Below are positions 18,774 to 28,126 of a stretch of DNA of 64,000 nucleotides, piece by piece. The DNA lies in assembly GCF_002153605.1 (NCBI RefSeq), contig NZ_JOPG01000016.1, positions 1 to 64,000 of the forward strand, read 5' to 3'. Positions within the stretch are counted from its first letter, which is position 1, and each line of letters starts with the position of its first letter. Under the pieces are notes generated by a model. It was not told the DNA's origin, ran no database searches, and was given only the letters and a program-made list of their open reading frames with translations. This DNA comes from Acetobacter malorum (GTDB lineage Bacteria; Pseudomonadota; Alphaproteobacteria; Acetobacterales; Acetobacteraceae). Made by a program: the position numbers and the translations under genes.

Positions 18774-19498
18774 TGGCGCACGGCACATTGCATGTGGTGG
18801 GCGTTGGGCCGGGTGACCCGGACCTGATGACGTTGCGCGCAGTCAAAGTTCTGCAAGCCGCGCCGGTAGTAGCGTATTTCTGTCGGCATGACACACAGGG
18901 CCATGCCCGGCGCATTGCTCAGGCTCATATTGCCCCAACGACGCAGGAAATACGGCTGGCTTATCCGTTTACAACGGAACTTTCGGTTAAAGATCCAGCG
19001 TATCATAAGAATATGAACGCGTTTTATGATCGCTGCGCGCAGGATCTGGCTGTGGTTCTGGAGCAGGGGAAGGATGTGGCTCTGCTCTGTGAAGGTGACC
19101 CCTTTCTGTATGGCTCGTCCATGTATTTGTTTGACCGCCTGCGCAGCCGCTTTGCAACGCAGGTCGTGCCGGGCATTTCCGCCATGAGCGGGTGCTGGTC
19201 ACAGGCGGCGCGCCCTATGACGCATGGGGATGATGTGTTGTGCGTGCTGCCCGCGACCATGCCGGAGGAGGATCTGGCGCACTGGCTGGAAAAAGCTGAT
19301 GCCGCTGTGGTGATGAAGATTGGCCGCAATATGCCAAAATTGCGTAAGGCGCTGTCACAGGCAGGGCGTTTGCCAGACGCCGTTTACGTGGAGCGTGGCA
19401 CACAGCCGGAGGCGCGGTGTTTGCCACTGGTGGAGCAGGAGGGGCCTGCGCCCTATTTTTCTCTGGCGTTGGTGCCCGGCAGAAAGGGTGTGCGATGA
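18773..19498 (+). CDS. cobI: precorrin-2 C20-methyltransferase
   Basis: 241 residues, a SAM-dependent tetrapyrrole methylase that adds the C-20 methyl to precorrin-2. The N-terminal GVGPGDPDLMTLRAV is the family glycine loop, LLCEGDPFLYGSSMY is the second signature, and VVPGISAMSG the third. The ATG overlaps the cobH stop and its own stop overlaps the cobJ start (ATGA), so it lies within a tightly coupled operon. A GTG one codon earlier is possible. Confidence 0.95.
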   Translation: MAHGTLHVVGVGPGDPDLMTLRAVKVLQAAPVVAYFCRHDTQGHARRIAQAHIAPTTQEIRLAYPFTTELSVKDPAYHKNMNAFYDRCAQDLAVVLEQGKDVALLCEGDPFLYGSSMYLFDRLRSRFATQVVPGISAMSGCWSQAARPMTHGDDVLCVLPATMPEEDLAHWLEKADAAVVMKIGRNMPKLRKALSQAGRLPDAVYVERGTQPEARCLPLVEQEGPAPYFSLALVPGRKGVR

Positions 19499-20253
19499 CA
19501 GGGTCTGTCACCATTATCGGGTTAGGGCCCGGTAACGTGCTCCAGCGTACGCCGCAGGCCGATCAGGCGCTCAGTCGGGCGACGGATCTGGTTGGTTATG
19601 GTCCGTATGTGCAGCGGGTTGAGGCACCGGCATCCGTTGTGCGGCACAGCTCCGATAACCGGGTCGAACTGGAGCGCGCCCGTCATGCGCTGGAAATGGC
19701 CATACAGGGACGGCATGTTGCTGTTGTGTCCGGTGGCGATGCAGGCGTGTTCGGTATGGCTAGCGCCGTGTTTGAGGCCGTGGACCACGGGCCGCAGGAA
19801 TGGCGCGCGCTTGAGATCACGGTTGTTCCCGGCGTCAGCGCTGTTCTGGCCGCAGCGGCACGGCTGGGGGCACCGTTGGGGGGCGATTTTTGCGTAATGT
19901 CGCTTTCCGATAACCTTAAGCCATGGTCAGTTGTTTTGCGCAGGCTGGCTCTGGCCGCAGAGGCCGGGTTTGTGATTGCCCTGTATAATCCGCGCTCCAA
20001 AGCGCGCCCGACCCAGTTGGGCGAGGCTCTGGACCATTTGCGCGGATGCCTGCCCGGATCAATCCCCGTAGCGTTCGCACGGGCTATCGGGCGGGAAGAT
20101 GAAGCTGTGCGTCTCTCCACTCTGGCGCAAGCGGATGCCACATGGGCGGATATGAGCACGCTGGTGCTGATTGGCTGTGTGGCCAGTCGTCTGATCCCCC
20201 GCCCGGACGGGAGCGTGTGGTTTTATACGTCGCGCAAGGTGGAAGCAGTCTGA
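19495..20253 (+). CDS. cobJ: precorrin-3B C17-methyltransferase
   Basis: 252 residues from the ATG at 19495. This SAM-dependent methylase methylates C-17 and contracts the corrin ring. Signatures: IIGLGPGNVLQRTP at the N-terminus, VVSGGDAGVFGMA in the middle, LYNPRSKARPTQLGEAL near the C-terminus as in CobJ/CbiH. The start overlaps the cobI stop by ATGA. Its last 31 bases overlap the 3' end of cobK on the other strand. Confidence 0.95.
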   Translation: MTGSVTIIGLGPGNVLQRTPQADQALSRATDLVGYGPYVQRVEAPASVVRHSSDNRVELERARHALEMAIQGRHVAVVSGGDAGVFGMASAVFEAVDHGPQEWRALEITVVPGVSAVLAAAARLGAPLGGDFCVMSLSDNLKPWSVVLRRLALAAEAGFVIALYNPRSKARPTQLGEALDHLRGCLPGSIPVAFARAIGREDEAVRLSTLAQADATWADMSTLVLIGCVASRLIPRPDGSVWFYTSRKVEAV

Positions 20254-21029
20254 TGCGTTTGCAGCCACGCCATAGCCTCTTCAGGCGTGTCTACGCGCGT
20301 GCAGGCGGGGTGAGGCGGGCGCTCGATCATAATGACCGGGCAATGCAGGGAGCGGGCCGCTTCCAGTTTTGGAAAGGTCGCGTTTCCACCAGAATTTTTA
20401 GTGACCAGAATATCAATATGATGCGCCTGCATCACGGCCAGTTCTGCCGCGTAATCAAACGGTCCCCGCGCGCACAGGCATGTGGTGTGTGGGGGCAGAC
20501 TTGCCGGATCTGGTGCATCAATAGAGCGCAGCAGATAAGTATGTTGCGGGGCGGCGCAGAATGGCGCGACCTCCTTACGTCCGGTTGTCAGAAAAACCCG
20601 CAAGGGGCGCTGGCCAAAACCCGCAGGGTCAGCCAGAAGGCTGGCAGCGGCGGTCAGGTTGGGCACGCTGTACCAATGGTCTTGCGGCGTAGGCAACCAC
20701 GCCGGGCGTTCCAGCCGCAGCACCGGGAGCGCCAGTTCCGCGCACGCTGCGGCCGCATGCTGGCTCATAGTGGCTGCAAAGGGATGGGTGGCGTCAATCA
20801 CAGCCTGAATAGCACGCTGTTTCAGCCAGTCTTTCAGCCCTTCCACACCGCCAAACCCGCCAATCCTGACGGCGATATTGGGAAGATGCGGATTTTTAGT
20901 CACGCCAGCCAGCGAGAGGGTGGGGGCAAAAGCAGGGTGGTGTTCCAGCAGCCGGCACAGGCCGGAGGCTTCCGTCGTGCCACCCAGAATCAATACAGGC
21001 ACGGGGGCAGAGGCGGCAGAAAAGGGCAT
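20223..21029 (-). CDS. cobK: precorrin-6A reductase
   Basis: 268 residues from the ATG at 21029 (MPFSAASAPVPVLILGGTTEAS); an ATG at 21068 would add 13 non-conserved residues. CobK reduces precorrin-6A to 6B with NADPH. LILGGTTEASGLC is the N-terminal nucleotide loop, VIDATHPFAATMS the conserved active-site block, and DILVTKNSGGNATFPKLEAA the C-terminal signature. It is inverted inside the cob operon and overlaps cobJ tail to tail, so its expression must come from a separate promoter in or before cobL, not directly from the riboswitch. Confidence 0.93.
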   Translation of the reverse strand: MPFSAASAPVPVLILGGTTEASGLCRLLEHHPAFAPTLSLAGVTKNPHLPNIAVRIGGFGGVEGLKDWLKQRAIQAVIDATHPFAATMSQHAAAACAELALPVLRLERPAWLPTPQDHWYSVPNLTAAASLLADPAGFGQRPLRVFLTTGRKEVAPFCAAPQHTYLLRSIDAPDPASLPPHTTCLCARGPFDYAAELAVMQAHHIDILVTKNSGGNATFPKLEAARSLHCPVIMIERPPHPACTRVDTPEEAMAWLQTHQTASTLRDV

Positions 21030-21032
21030 GGC

Positions 21033-21158
21033 GTGCTGTATCCTGAAGAACTGTATGCGTCTTTCCATAACGATCTGGGCGGAGGTTCCGCAAGTCGGGT
21101 GTTCGGAAAGGTGCAGAACGTAATGCGCACCGGCGCAGAACCGGGGGAAGTGATGTGA
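21033..21158 (+). CDS. candidate small protein coupled to cobL (41 codons)
   Basis: A plus-strand frame opens with GTG at 21033 (AAAGGG seven bases upstream) and reads LYPEELYASFHNDLGGGS, then RVFGKVQNVMRT and GAEPGEVM before TGA at 21156-21158. That TGA overlaps the cobL ATG as TGATG, the same coupling used between cobH and cobI. Codon choice (CTG, GAA, AAG, CAG, GGC) is like the neighbours. No family recognised. The stretch must also serve the 5' region of the divergent cobK, so the frame could be chance. Confidence 0.35.
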   Translation: MLYPEELYASFHNDLGGGSASRVFGKVQNVMRTGAEPGEVM

Positions 21159-22381
21159 TGCCGGATGTCTGGCTGACACTGATTGGAATTGGTGAGGATG
21201 GGCTGGACGGCCTGAGTGCTGCTGCCCGCACACTGCTCTCTCATGCCTCGTATGTTGTGGGAGGCGCGCGGCATCTGGAACTGGCGGCAGAAAAGATTCA
21301 CGGAGAAACGGCTGTCTGGCCGTCACCTTTTCAAAAAGGTGTTGATGCTATTCTAGCGCGGCGGGGTAAGCCCGTTGTGGTTCTGGCGTCGGGTGATCCG
21401 TTTTTCTACGGCGTTGGTGCAACGCTGGCCCGACACGTGCCGCCCGAGGAGATGCTGTGCCTGCCAGCACCTTCTTCCATCTCTCTCGCCTGCGCGCGTC
21501 TCGGTTGGGCCTTGCAGGACTGTCGGGTAGTGTCTTTGTGTGGGCGCAATATGCACCGCATGAAGCCATTTTTGCAGCCCGGTGCGCGGTTGATGGTGCT
21601 GTGTGCGGATGAGCAGTCTCCGGCTCAGCTTGCGGAGTGGCTGAGGGAGGCAGGCTTTGGGCGCACGCGTTGCCATGCGCTTGAAGCGCTCGGTGGACCA
21701 AAGGAACGCCGTTATGATTTTGAGGCACGGGAGGGTGTGCCTGTCTCTCCCGGCAAGCTGACTATTCTGGCGCTGGAGACTGTGCCGGACAGGTTGACGT
21801 TCAGCCTTCCTCGGACTTCGGGCCTGCCGGATTCCTGCTTTGAGCATGATGGGCAGATGACCAAGCGCGAAATTCGTGCGGTGACGCTTTCTTCCCTCGC
21901 CCCGCGTGCCGGGGAGTTGCTGTGGGATGTTGGAGGCGGTTCTGGCTCTGTCGGGATCGAGTGGATGCTGGCCGACCCAACCTGCCGCACCATAACGCTG
22001 GAGCCTGTGCCGGAACGGGCTGCACGGATTGCCCGCAACGCGCTTAATTTGGGTGTGCCCGATTTACAGATTGTAGAAGCCCGCGCACCACAGGGTTTTG
22101 AAAATCTGGAACGTCCGGATGCTATTTTTATTGGCGGAGGCGGAAGTCGCGCTGGTGTTCTGGAAGGTGCATGGGAGGCGCTCAAACCCGGAGGGCGGCT
22201 TGTGGTTAATGCCGTGGTGATGGAAACGGAAGCACGGCTGATGCAGGCAGTGCAGGAGTGGGGTGGCACGCTCACCCGTCTGGCGGTCTCTCGCATGGAA
22301 GGGATCGGGCAGATGCACGGTTTTCGTCCGGCCATGAGTGTGACGCAATGGGTTGCGTGGAAACCGGACGCGCCCTCATGA
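21158..22381 (+). CDS. cobL: precorrin-6Y C5,15-methyltransferase (decarboxylating)
   Basis: 407 residues, a fusion of two methyltransferases. The N-terminal part (CbiE-like, about 1-210) has LIGIGEDGLDGLS and VVLASGDPFFYGVGATL; the C-terminal part (CbiT-like, about 220-407) has the Rossmann motif LLWDVGGGSGSVGIEW and AIFIGGGGS. It methylates C-5 and C-15 of precorrin-6B and decarboxylates the acetate side chain at C-12. GGGGGAAG lies just before the start. Its stop overlaps cobE by ATGA. Confidence 0.95.
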   Translation: MPDVWLTLIGIGEDGLDGLSAAARTLLSHASYVVGGARHLELAAEKIHGETAVWPSPFQKGVDAILARRGKPVVVLASGDPFFYGVGATLARHVPPEEMLCLPAPSSISLACARLGWALQDCRVVSLCGRNMHRMKPFLQPGARLMVLCADEQSPAQLAEWLREAGFGRTRCHALEALGGPKERRYDFEAREGVPVSPGKLTILALETVPDRLTFSLPRTSGLPDSCFEHDGQMTKREIRAVTLSSLAPRAGELLWDVGGGSGSVGIEWMLADPTCRTITLEPVPERAARIARNALNLGVPDLQIVEARAPQGFENLERPDAIFIGGGGSRAGVLEGAWEALKPGGRLVVNAVVMETEARLMQAVQEWGGTLTRLAVSRMEGIGQMHGFRPAMSVTQWVAWKPDAPS

Positions 22382-22758
22382 GTGTTGCCGGGATGGGATG
22401 GAGTAGCTCGGCCACTGCGCCCGAGGCAGCGGTCTTTGTACGCCAGATGGTGCAGGAAAGTGGGGTAAGCAGTTTGACGCTTCTGGCGGTGCCGGGTTTT
22501 CGGCAGGGGGACGCGTTGCCGGAGACAGTGGCCGCTCTGCTTGGTGTCCCGCTATTCTGGGTTTCAGAAGGCGCTTTGCGGGCGGTGCAGACACTTTGCC
22601 CAACAGTTTCAGAAAGAGCTTTGCAGGAAACAGGATTTGCCGCTGTGGCGGAAGGCTGTGCATTGGCTGGCGCGGGGCCGGGGGCGTGGTTGCGCGTGCC
22701 TCGGCAGGCACATGCGGGTGTAACCTGTGCAGTGGCGGAAGGAGAGGGAACGAAATGA
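22378..22758 (+). CDS. cobE: CobE/CbiG C-terminal-domain protein
   Basis: 126 residues. The sequence [20 protein letters not shown] matches the start of CobE/CbiG C-terminal domains, and [20 protein letters not shown] follows the usual alpha/beta pattern. In anaerobic pathways CbiG opens the lactone ring; in aerobic ones CobE is a small accessory protein of unclear exact role in corrin synthesis. It overlaps cobL and cobM by 4 bases each (ATGA), so all three are translationally coupled. Confidence 0.85.
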   Translation: MSVAGMGWSSSATAPEAAVFVRQMVQESGVSSLTLLAVPGFRQGDALPETVAALLGVPLFWVSEGALRAVQTLCPTVSERALQETGFAAVAEGCALAGAGPGAWLRVPRQAHAGVTCAVAEGEGTK

Positions 22759-23507
22759 CGGTTTATTTTATCGGTGCCGGGCCGGGGGCTGCGGATTTGC
22801 TGACGCTGCGTGGGCGCGATCTGCTGGAACGCTGCCCGGTGTGCCTTTATGCGGGCTCCATTGTGCCACCGGATATGCTGAAATTTTGCCCGGAGGGGAC
22901 GCGGCTGGTGGATACAGCTCCGCTCTCTCTGGATGAGATTGAAGCAGAATATGCCAAAGCCCATGCGGAAGGGCAGGACGTGGCCCGGCTGCATTCAGGC
23001 GATTTGTCCATTTACAGCGCCGTTGCGGAGCAGACCCGTCGGCTTGATCGGCTGGGGATCCCGTGGAGCATGGTGCCGGGTGTCCCCGCTTTTGCCGCTG
23101 CGGCCTCTGTGCTGGGGCGGGAACTGACGGTGCCGGGTGTAGCCCAGAGTGTGGTGCTCACACGCATGACAGGCCGGGCCTCTGCCATGCCGGAGCGTGA
23201 AACACTGGCAGCGTTTGCAGCCACCGGAGCCACTCTGGCTATTCATCTGGCGATCCATGCTCTGGAAAAAATCGTGCAGGAGTTAACGCCTTTTTATGGA
23301 GCTGATTGCCCCGTTGCTATTGTGGCGCGGGCAACATGGCCGGATCAGCTTGTGCTGCGTGGCACGCTGAGCACGATTGAAGCAGAGCTGGCGCAAAACC
23401 CGGTGGAGCGTACAGCTCTGGTGCTGGTAGGGCCTGCTCTGGCAGAAAAAGATTTTCGGGAAAGCGCTTTGTATGACCCGGATTATCGGCGGCGTTTCCG
23501 CAGTTAA
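22755..23507 (+). CDS. cobM: precorrin-4 C11-methyltransferase
   Basis: 250 residues, SAM-dependent tetrapyrrole methylase. [20 protein letters not shown] is the N-terminal loop, [13 protein letters not shown] is typical of CobM/Cbi[15 protein letters not shown] and [12 protein letters not shown] follow. It methylates C-11 of precorrin-4. This is the last plus-strand gene of the operon, and its stop is 1 base from the stop of convergent cbiD. Confidence 0.95.
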   Translation: MTVYFIGAGPGAADLLTLRGRDLLERCPVCLYAGSIVPPDMLKFCPEGTRLVDTAPLSLDEIEAEYAKAHAEGQDVARLHSGDLSIYSAVAEQTRRLDRLGIPWSMVPGVPAFAAAASVLGRELTVPGVAQSVVLTRMTGRASAMPERETLAAFAATGATLAIHLAIHALEKIVQELTPFYGADCPVAIVARATWPDQLVLRGTLSTIEAELAQNPVERTALVLVGPALAEKDFRESALYDPDYRRRFRS

Positions 23508-23508
23508 G

Positions 23509-24603
23509 TCAGGTTGGGGGGAGGGACGGTCCAGCCTGCCCCACACACTGGCCTGAGCGGTCAAACACCATCACGTCCACTGCGCAGGGGGCTGGGGCGA
23601 GAGTTTCCAGAACCGTGCGCAGGGCAGATTGTGCGATGAGCGTGCCGAGCGGGATGTGCGCTGCGGTGGCAAGCAGAAAAGCCTCGGCTACGGTGGGGCA
23701 GGCAGCAATGGCGTCTGTTACGGGGGCAGGTGCGCCGCCTGTTGCGGCAAGCTGTGCGAGGGCTGCCATGTCGGCTTGTCCGCGTTTGGAGTGCAGGTCC
23801 AGCTTGCCCTGACCAAGTTTGGTCATTTTCGCAATGCCGCCCGCAATGGTCAGGCGTGGCACGGGGTGGCGGCGTAGGTACTTCAACATACCGCCGACAA
23901 AATCACCCATTTCAATCAGCGCAGTGTCAGGCAGCGCGTAAAATTTCTGCACGGCTTTTTCTGAAACATTGCCGGTAGAGCCTGCAATATGCCTCAGGCC
24001 CTCTGCGCGGGCGACATCAATGCCACGATGAATACTGTCGATCCACGCAGCGCAGGAAAACGGCACCACAATGCCGGTTGTCCCCAGAACAGAGAGACCA
24101 CCGATAATGCCAAGGCGGCTGTTGAGGGTGCGTTCAGCCAGTCTGGCTCCATTCTCAATGGAAAGCGTGACGTCCGCATCTGGCAAAGTGCCGCTGTTGG
24201 CTTCGGTCAGGGCTGTGCGGATCATGGCCCGAGGGGTGGGGTTAATGGCTGGCTCGCCGGGCGGAATGGGCAGGCCGGGGCGTGTGACCATGCCAACGCC
24301 GGGTCCTGCCTGAAACTGCACACCTGAGCCAGTGGGCAGGCGGCAGACTGTGGCACGGATGATGGCGCCGTGGGTGATGTCCGGGTCATCCCCCGCGTCT
24401 TTCACCACCTCGGCAAACGGATGGCCGTTTTCCAGTCCTGTGCGGCAAATGGCAAAGGCGGGGCGCTGGCCACCGGGGAGCGTAATAGCCACACTGACCG
24501 GAGGCTCGTGCCCCATGAGCATCAGCCATGCGGCTTTTGCTGCCGCTGTTGCGCAGCTTCCGGTGGTCCAGCCCCGGCGTAGCTCTGTTCCCGTGTGCTC
24601 CAT
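23509..24603 (-). CDS. cbiD: cobalt-precorrin-5B (C1)-methyltransferase family protein CbiD
   Basis: 364 residues from the ATG at 24603 (MEHTGTELRRGWTTGSCATA); upstream ATGs at 24621 and 24651 are possible and none has a good ribosome-binding site. The WTTGSCATAAAKAA block is the CbiD signature, with TGIVVPFSCAAWIDSI and IAGSTGNVSEKAV further on. CbiD methylates C-1, the step done by CobF in the classical aerobic route. CobF is absent here while CobG is present, so CbiD probably replaces it, an arrangement known in several alphaproteobacteria. It is on the opposite strand from the riboswitch operon. Confidence 0.92.
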   Translation of the reverse strand: MEHTGTELRRGWTTGSCATAAAKAAWLMLMGHEPPVSVAITLPGGQRPAFAICRTGLENGHPFAEVVKDAGDDPDITHGAIIRATVCRLPTGSGVQFQAGPGVGMVTRPGLPIPPGEPAINPTPRAMIRTALTEANSGTLPDADVTLSIENGARLAERTLNSRLGIIGGLSVLGTTGIVVPFSCAAWIDSIHRGIDVARAEGLRHIAGSTGNVSEKAVQKFYALPDTALIEMGDFVGGMLKYLRRHPVPRLTIAGGIAKMTKLGQGKLDLHSKRGQADMAALAQLAATGGAPAPVTDAIAACPTVAEAFLLATAAHIPLGTLIAQSALRTVLETLAPAPCAVDVMVFDRSGQCVGQAGPSLPPT

Positions 24604-24694
24604 AAGGGGGTTGTAAAGCATCCGGGCGCGCGGCGGTATCCAGATAAGCATTTGTAAGGTGACGCAGGCCCCGGAGGGTGTGATAGAACGGGGT

Positions 24695-27600
24695 ATGTCT
24701 TACGCCGATTTCGTTCATCTCCGTGTCCATTCCGCTTACTCCCTGAGCCAGGGGGCCATTCGTGTGCCGGAGATGGTTTCTCTGACCAAAGAGATGCGGA
24801 TGCCCGCCGTCGCTATCACGGATTCGGGCAATCTCTTCGGGGCACTGGAGTTCTCGCAGTACACCAGCAAGAGCGGCATTCAGCCAATTATTGGCTGCCA
24901 GCTTGGCCTGCCGTCACGCAACGACAAACCCGGCTCGCCGTCTGAGCCGATTGTCATGCTTGCGCAGAACGAGGTGGGGCTGGCCAACCTGCAATATCTG
25001 TCCTCCACAGGCTTTCGAGAATCCGACCCGGCTGATCCGGTTATCAGCATGGAGGTAATGTGTGAGCGCTCGGAGGGGCTGCTGCTGCTAACAGGTGGCA
25101 CCCGTGGCCCGGTTTTCCAGATGCTGGCCGATGGGCAGAAGGACGAAGCCGAACGCTGGCTGGCGCAGGCGAAGGAGGCCTTTGGTGATCGCCTGATTGT
25201 GGAACTGCACCGCCATAACCTGCCGGTGGAAAAAGCAGTGGAGCCGGGTGTGCTGGCGCTGGCGGACGCGTTCGGGCTCCCGCTGGTGGCAACCAATGAG
25301 TGTTTCTTCCCGCGTCCGGAAATGTACGAGGCGCATGATGCGCTGATTTGTATCGCGCAGGGCCGTACTATGGCGGAGCGTGACCGCTGGCGTGTGACGC
25401 CGGAGCATTGGTTCAAGCCGCCGGAAATGATGCGCACCCTGTTTGCCGATCTGCCGGATGCCTGTGACAATACGCTGGAAATCGCCCGTCGTTGCGCGAT
25501 CAAAGTGGAAACGCGCAAGCCGTTGCTACCTGTTTGCCCAAAAGTGCGTGAAGGGGCCACGGAAGACGAAACCCTGCGCGCCATGGCGTGGGAAGGGCTT
25601 GAAAAGCGCCTTTCCGGCATGACCATGGATGAGGAAACCCGGCAGAAATATAAAGACCGCCTGACCTTTGAGCTGGATATTATCTCCCGCATGGGGTTCC
25701 CCGGTTACTTCATGATCGTGGCGGACTTCATCCAGTGGGGGAAGGCGCATGATATTCCGGTGGGGCCGGGGCGTGGGTCGGGCGCAGGCTCTCTGGCGGC
25801 ATGGGCGCTGACGATTACGGATATCGACCCCATCCCCTTCAACCTGCTGTTCGAACGGTTTCTAAACCCCGAACGTGTCTCCATGCCTGACTTTGATATC
25901 GATTTCTGTCAGGACCGGCGAGACGAGGTGATTGCCTATGTGCGCCGTGAATACGGGGCGGACCGCGTGGCGCAGATTATCACCTTCGGTAAGTTGCAGG
26001 CGCGTGCTGCGGTGCGTGACGTGGGGCGTGTGCTGGGCCTGCCTTACGGCATGGTTAACCGGGTCGCGGAGCTTATTCCCAACAACCCGGCTAAACCGAC
26101 CACGCTGAAGGAAGCTATTGCTGGAGAGCCGAAACTTCAGGAAATGCGCGACAATGATGAAGCGTTGCGCCGCCTGCTGGAAATTGGGCAGCAGATTGAA
26201 GGGCTGTTCCGCCATGCCAGTACCCACGCCGCTGGTGTGGTGATTGGTGACCGGCCTCTGGTGGAGTTGGTGCCGCTCTACCGAGACCCGAAAAGCGACA
26301 TGCTTGTCACGCAGTACAACATGAAATTTGTTGAGCAGGCGGGGCTGGTCAAGTTCGACTTTCTGGGGCTGACAACGCTGACCATTCTGCAAAGAGGCGT
26401 TGGCTTCCTCAAGAAAATGGGGATTGAGGTTGATCTCAGCCGTATTCCGCTGAACGACGCGGCCACCTATGACATGCTCAGCAACGGCGATACTGCCGGC
26501 GTCTTCCAGTTTGAAGGTGCCGGGATGCGTGATGTCCTTAAACAGATGCGTCCCACCCGGCTGGAAGACCTGATTGCGGCGGTGGCCCTGTATCGTCCCG
26601 GCCCGATGGCGAATATTCCTGATTATTGCCGGAGAAAACACGGGGAAGCATGGGAGCCGCCGCACGAGGAAATCCGCGATATTCTTGAAGAGACCTATGG
26701 CATCATGGTCTATCAGGAACAGGTGATGCAGATTGCCCAGAAAATGGCGGGCTACAGCCTTGGGGCCGCTGACTTGCTGCGGCGCGCCATGGGTAAGAAA
26801 ATCCGTGCGGAAATGGATACCCAGCGTGAGATTTTCACGGAAGGGGCCGTCAAGCGCGGGATTGATCGGGATAAAGCCGTTGAGGTGTTTGACCTCATGG
26901 CGAAATTTGCTGACTACGGCTTCAATAAATCGCATGCGGCCGCCTATGCGCTGGTCTCGTATCAGACGGCGTGGATGAAGGCCAACCATCCGGTGGCGTT
27001 CCTTGCGGGCTGTATGTCTCTTGCGCGGGAACGGACGGAAAAGCTGGCCGCTCTGCGGCAGGAAGCCGAACGGATGGGTATTAAGGTTCTGCCGCCGGAT
27101 GTGAACAAGTCGGAAGCCGATTTCTCGGTTGAGACATTGCCGGATGGGAGCCACGGTATTCGTTATGCTCTGGCGGCGGTCAAAAAGGTTGGGTTCAGCG
27201 CGATGGAAGCTCTTGTGGCAACGCGTGGGAACAAGCCATTTAAGGATCTGGCAGACTTTGCCATGCGGATTGACCCGAAGCAGATCAACCGCATGCAGAT
27301 GGAAAATCTGGCAAAAGCCGGAGCGTTTGAATGTCTGGATAAAAACCGGGCGCTGGCGTTTAACTCGGCGGATACCATTTTGCGGCGGGCGCAAAGTCAG
27401 GCGCAGGAGGCGGCGTCGGGGCAGATCGGTCTGTTTGGTGGCGGTGGGCATGTGGAACCGCTGCGTCTTGCAAAATGTCAGGACTGGCCGGAGTTCGAGC
27501 GTCTGGCCATGGAGGCCGAAGCCATTGGCTTCCACATGACGGCTCATCCGTTGGACTCCTACGGCACAGTGCTGCGTCGTCTGGATGTGACGCGTTGTTC

Positions 27601-28114
27601 TGGCCTGCTTTCCGCAGCGGAGGCCGGGGTGGGGCGCGTGCGTATTGCGGGCTGTGTGGTGGACCGTAAGGAGCGCCCGACCCGCACGGGGAACAAGATG
27701 GCGTGGGTCCGGCTTTCAGATTCCTCCGGTGGGTGTGAAGTCACCGTGTTTTCTGAAGTGCTGACCCGTGTGCGCGAAAGTCTTACAGCTGGCACAGCTG
27801 TTTTGGTGACAGCAGACCTGAAGCTGGAAGGCGAGGCGATGCGCATTACAGCTACCGACATTGTGGAGCTTGAGCAGGCTGCCGCGCAGGCAAAAAGTGA
27901 GTTGCGGATATGGGTGGAGCAGGAAGGCGTTTTGCCACGTCTGAATGAAATTCTGACCGAGCAAAAAGGGGGTTCCAGCAGGATTACCCTGCTGCCCGGC
28001 GTTGCGGAAACCTGTGATGTGGAAATCCGTTTGCGCGGTGGGTATCGGGTTACACCGCTGCTGGGGCAGAGGCTGAAAATGCTGGAAGGCATTTCCCGCG
28101 TAGAACAGGTCTGA
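24695..28114 (+). CDS. dnaE: DNA polymerase III subunit alpha
   Basis: 1139 residues from the ATG at 24695 (MSYADFVHLRVHSAYSLSQG); an earlier GTG-type start would add 12 residues. Domains: PHP (about 1-280), polymerase core with GPGRGSGAGSLAAWALTITD and the catalytic aspartates in MPDFDIDFCQDRRDE, helix-hairpin-helix region, then an OB fold (VRIAGCVVDRKERPTRTGNK) and a C-terminal tau-binding tail. It is the replicative polymerase of the DnaE1 type with separate proofreading subunit expected elsewhere. It diverges from cbiD; pabB starts 12 bases after it. Confidence 0.96.
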   Translation: MSYADFVHLRVHSAYSLSQGAIRVPEMVSLTKEMRMPAVAITDSGNLFGALEFSQYTSKSGIQPIIGCQLGLPSRNDKPGSPSEPIVMLAQNEVGLANLQYLSSTGFRESDPADPVISMEVMCERSEGLLLLTGGTRGPVFQMLADGQKDEAERWLAQAKEAFGDRLIVELHRHNLPVEKAVEPGVLALADAFGLPLVATNECFFPRPEMYEAHDALICIAQGRTMAERDRWRVTPEHWFKPPEMMRTLFADLPDACDNTLEIARRCAIKVETRKPLLPVCPKVREGATEDETLRAMAWEGLEKRLSGMTMDEETRQKYKDRLTFELDIISRMGFPGYFMIVADFIQWGKAHDIPVGPGRGSGAGSLAAWALTITDIDPIPFNLLFERFLNPERVSMPDFDIDFCQDRRDEVIAYVRREYGADRVAQIITFGKLQARAAVRDVGRVLGLPYGMVNRVAELIPNNPAKPTTLKEAIAGEPKLQEMRDNDEALRRLLEIGQQIEGLFRHASTHAAGVVIGDRPLVELVPLYRDPKSDMLVTQYNMKFVEQAGLVKFDFLGLTTLTILQRGVGFLKKMGIEVDLSRIPLNDAATYDMLSNGDTAGVFQFEGAGMRDVLKQMRPTRLEDLIAAVALYRPGPMANIPDYCRRKHGEAWEPPHEEIRDILEETYGIMVYQEQVMQIAQKMAGYSLGAADLLRRAMGKKIRAEMDTQREIFTEGAVKRGIDRDKAVEVFDLMAKFADYGFNKSHAAAYALVSYQTAWMKANHPVAFLAGCMSLARERTEKLAALRQEAERMGIKVLPPDVNKSEADFSVETLPDGSHGIRYALAAVKKVGFSAMEALVATRGNKPFKDLADFAMRIDPKQINRMQMENLAKAGAFECLDKNRALAFNSADTILRRAQSQAQEAASGQIGLFGGGGHVEPLRLAKCQDWPEFERLAMEAEAIGFHMTAHPLDSYGTVLRRLDVTRCSGLLSAAEAGVGRVRIAGCVVDRKERPTRTGNKMAWVRLSDSSGGCEVTVFSEVLTRVRESLTAGTAVLVTADLKLEGEAMRITATDIVELEQAAAQAKSELRIWVEQEGVLPRLNEILTEQKGGSSRITLLPGVAETCDVEIRLRGGYRVTPLLGQRLKMLEGISRVEQV

Positions 28115-28126
28115 GGGTGCAAAACT

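Noticed and set aside
25862-27547. A 561-codon minus-strand frame inside dnaE
   Set aside because: It is the antisense shadow of the conserved polymerase core, with His/Arg/Gln-rich composition typical of such shadows in GC-rich DNA.
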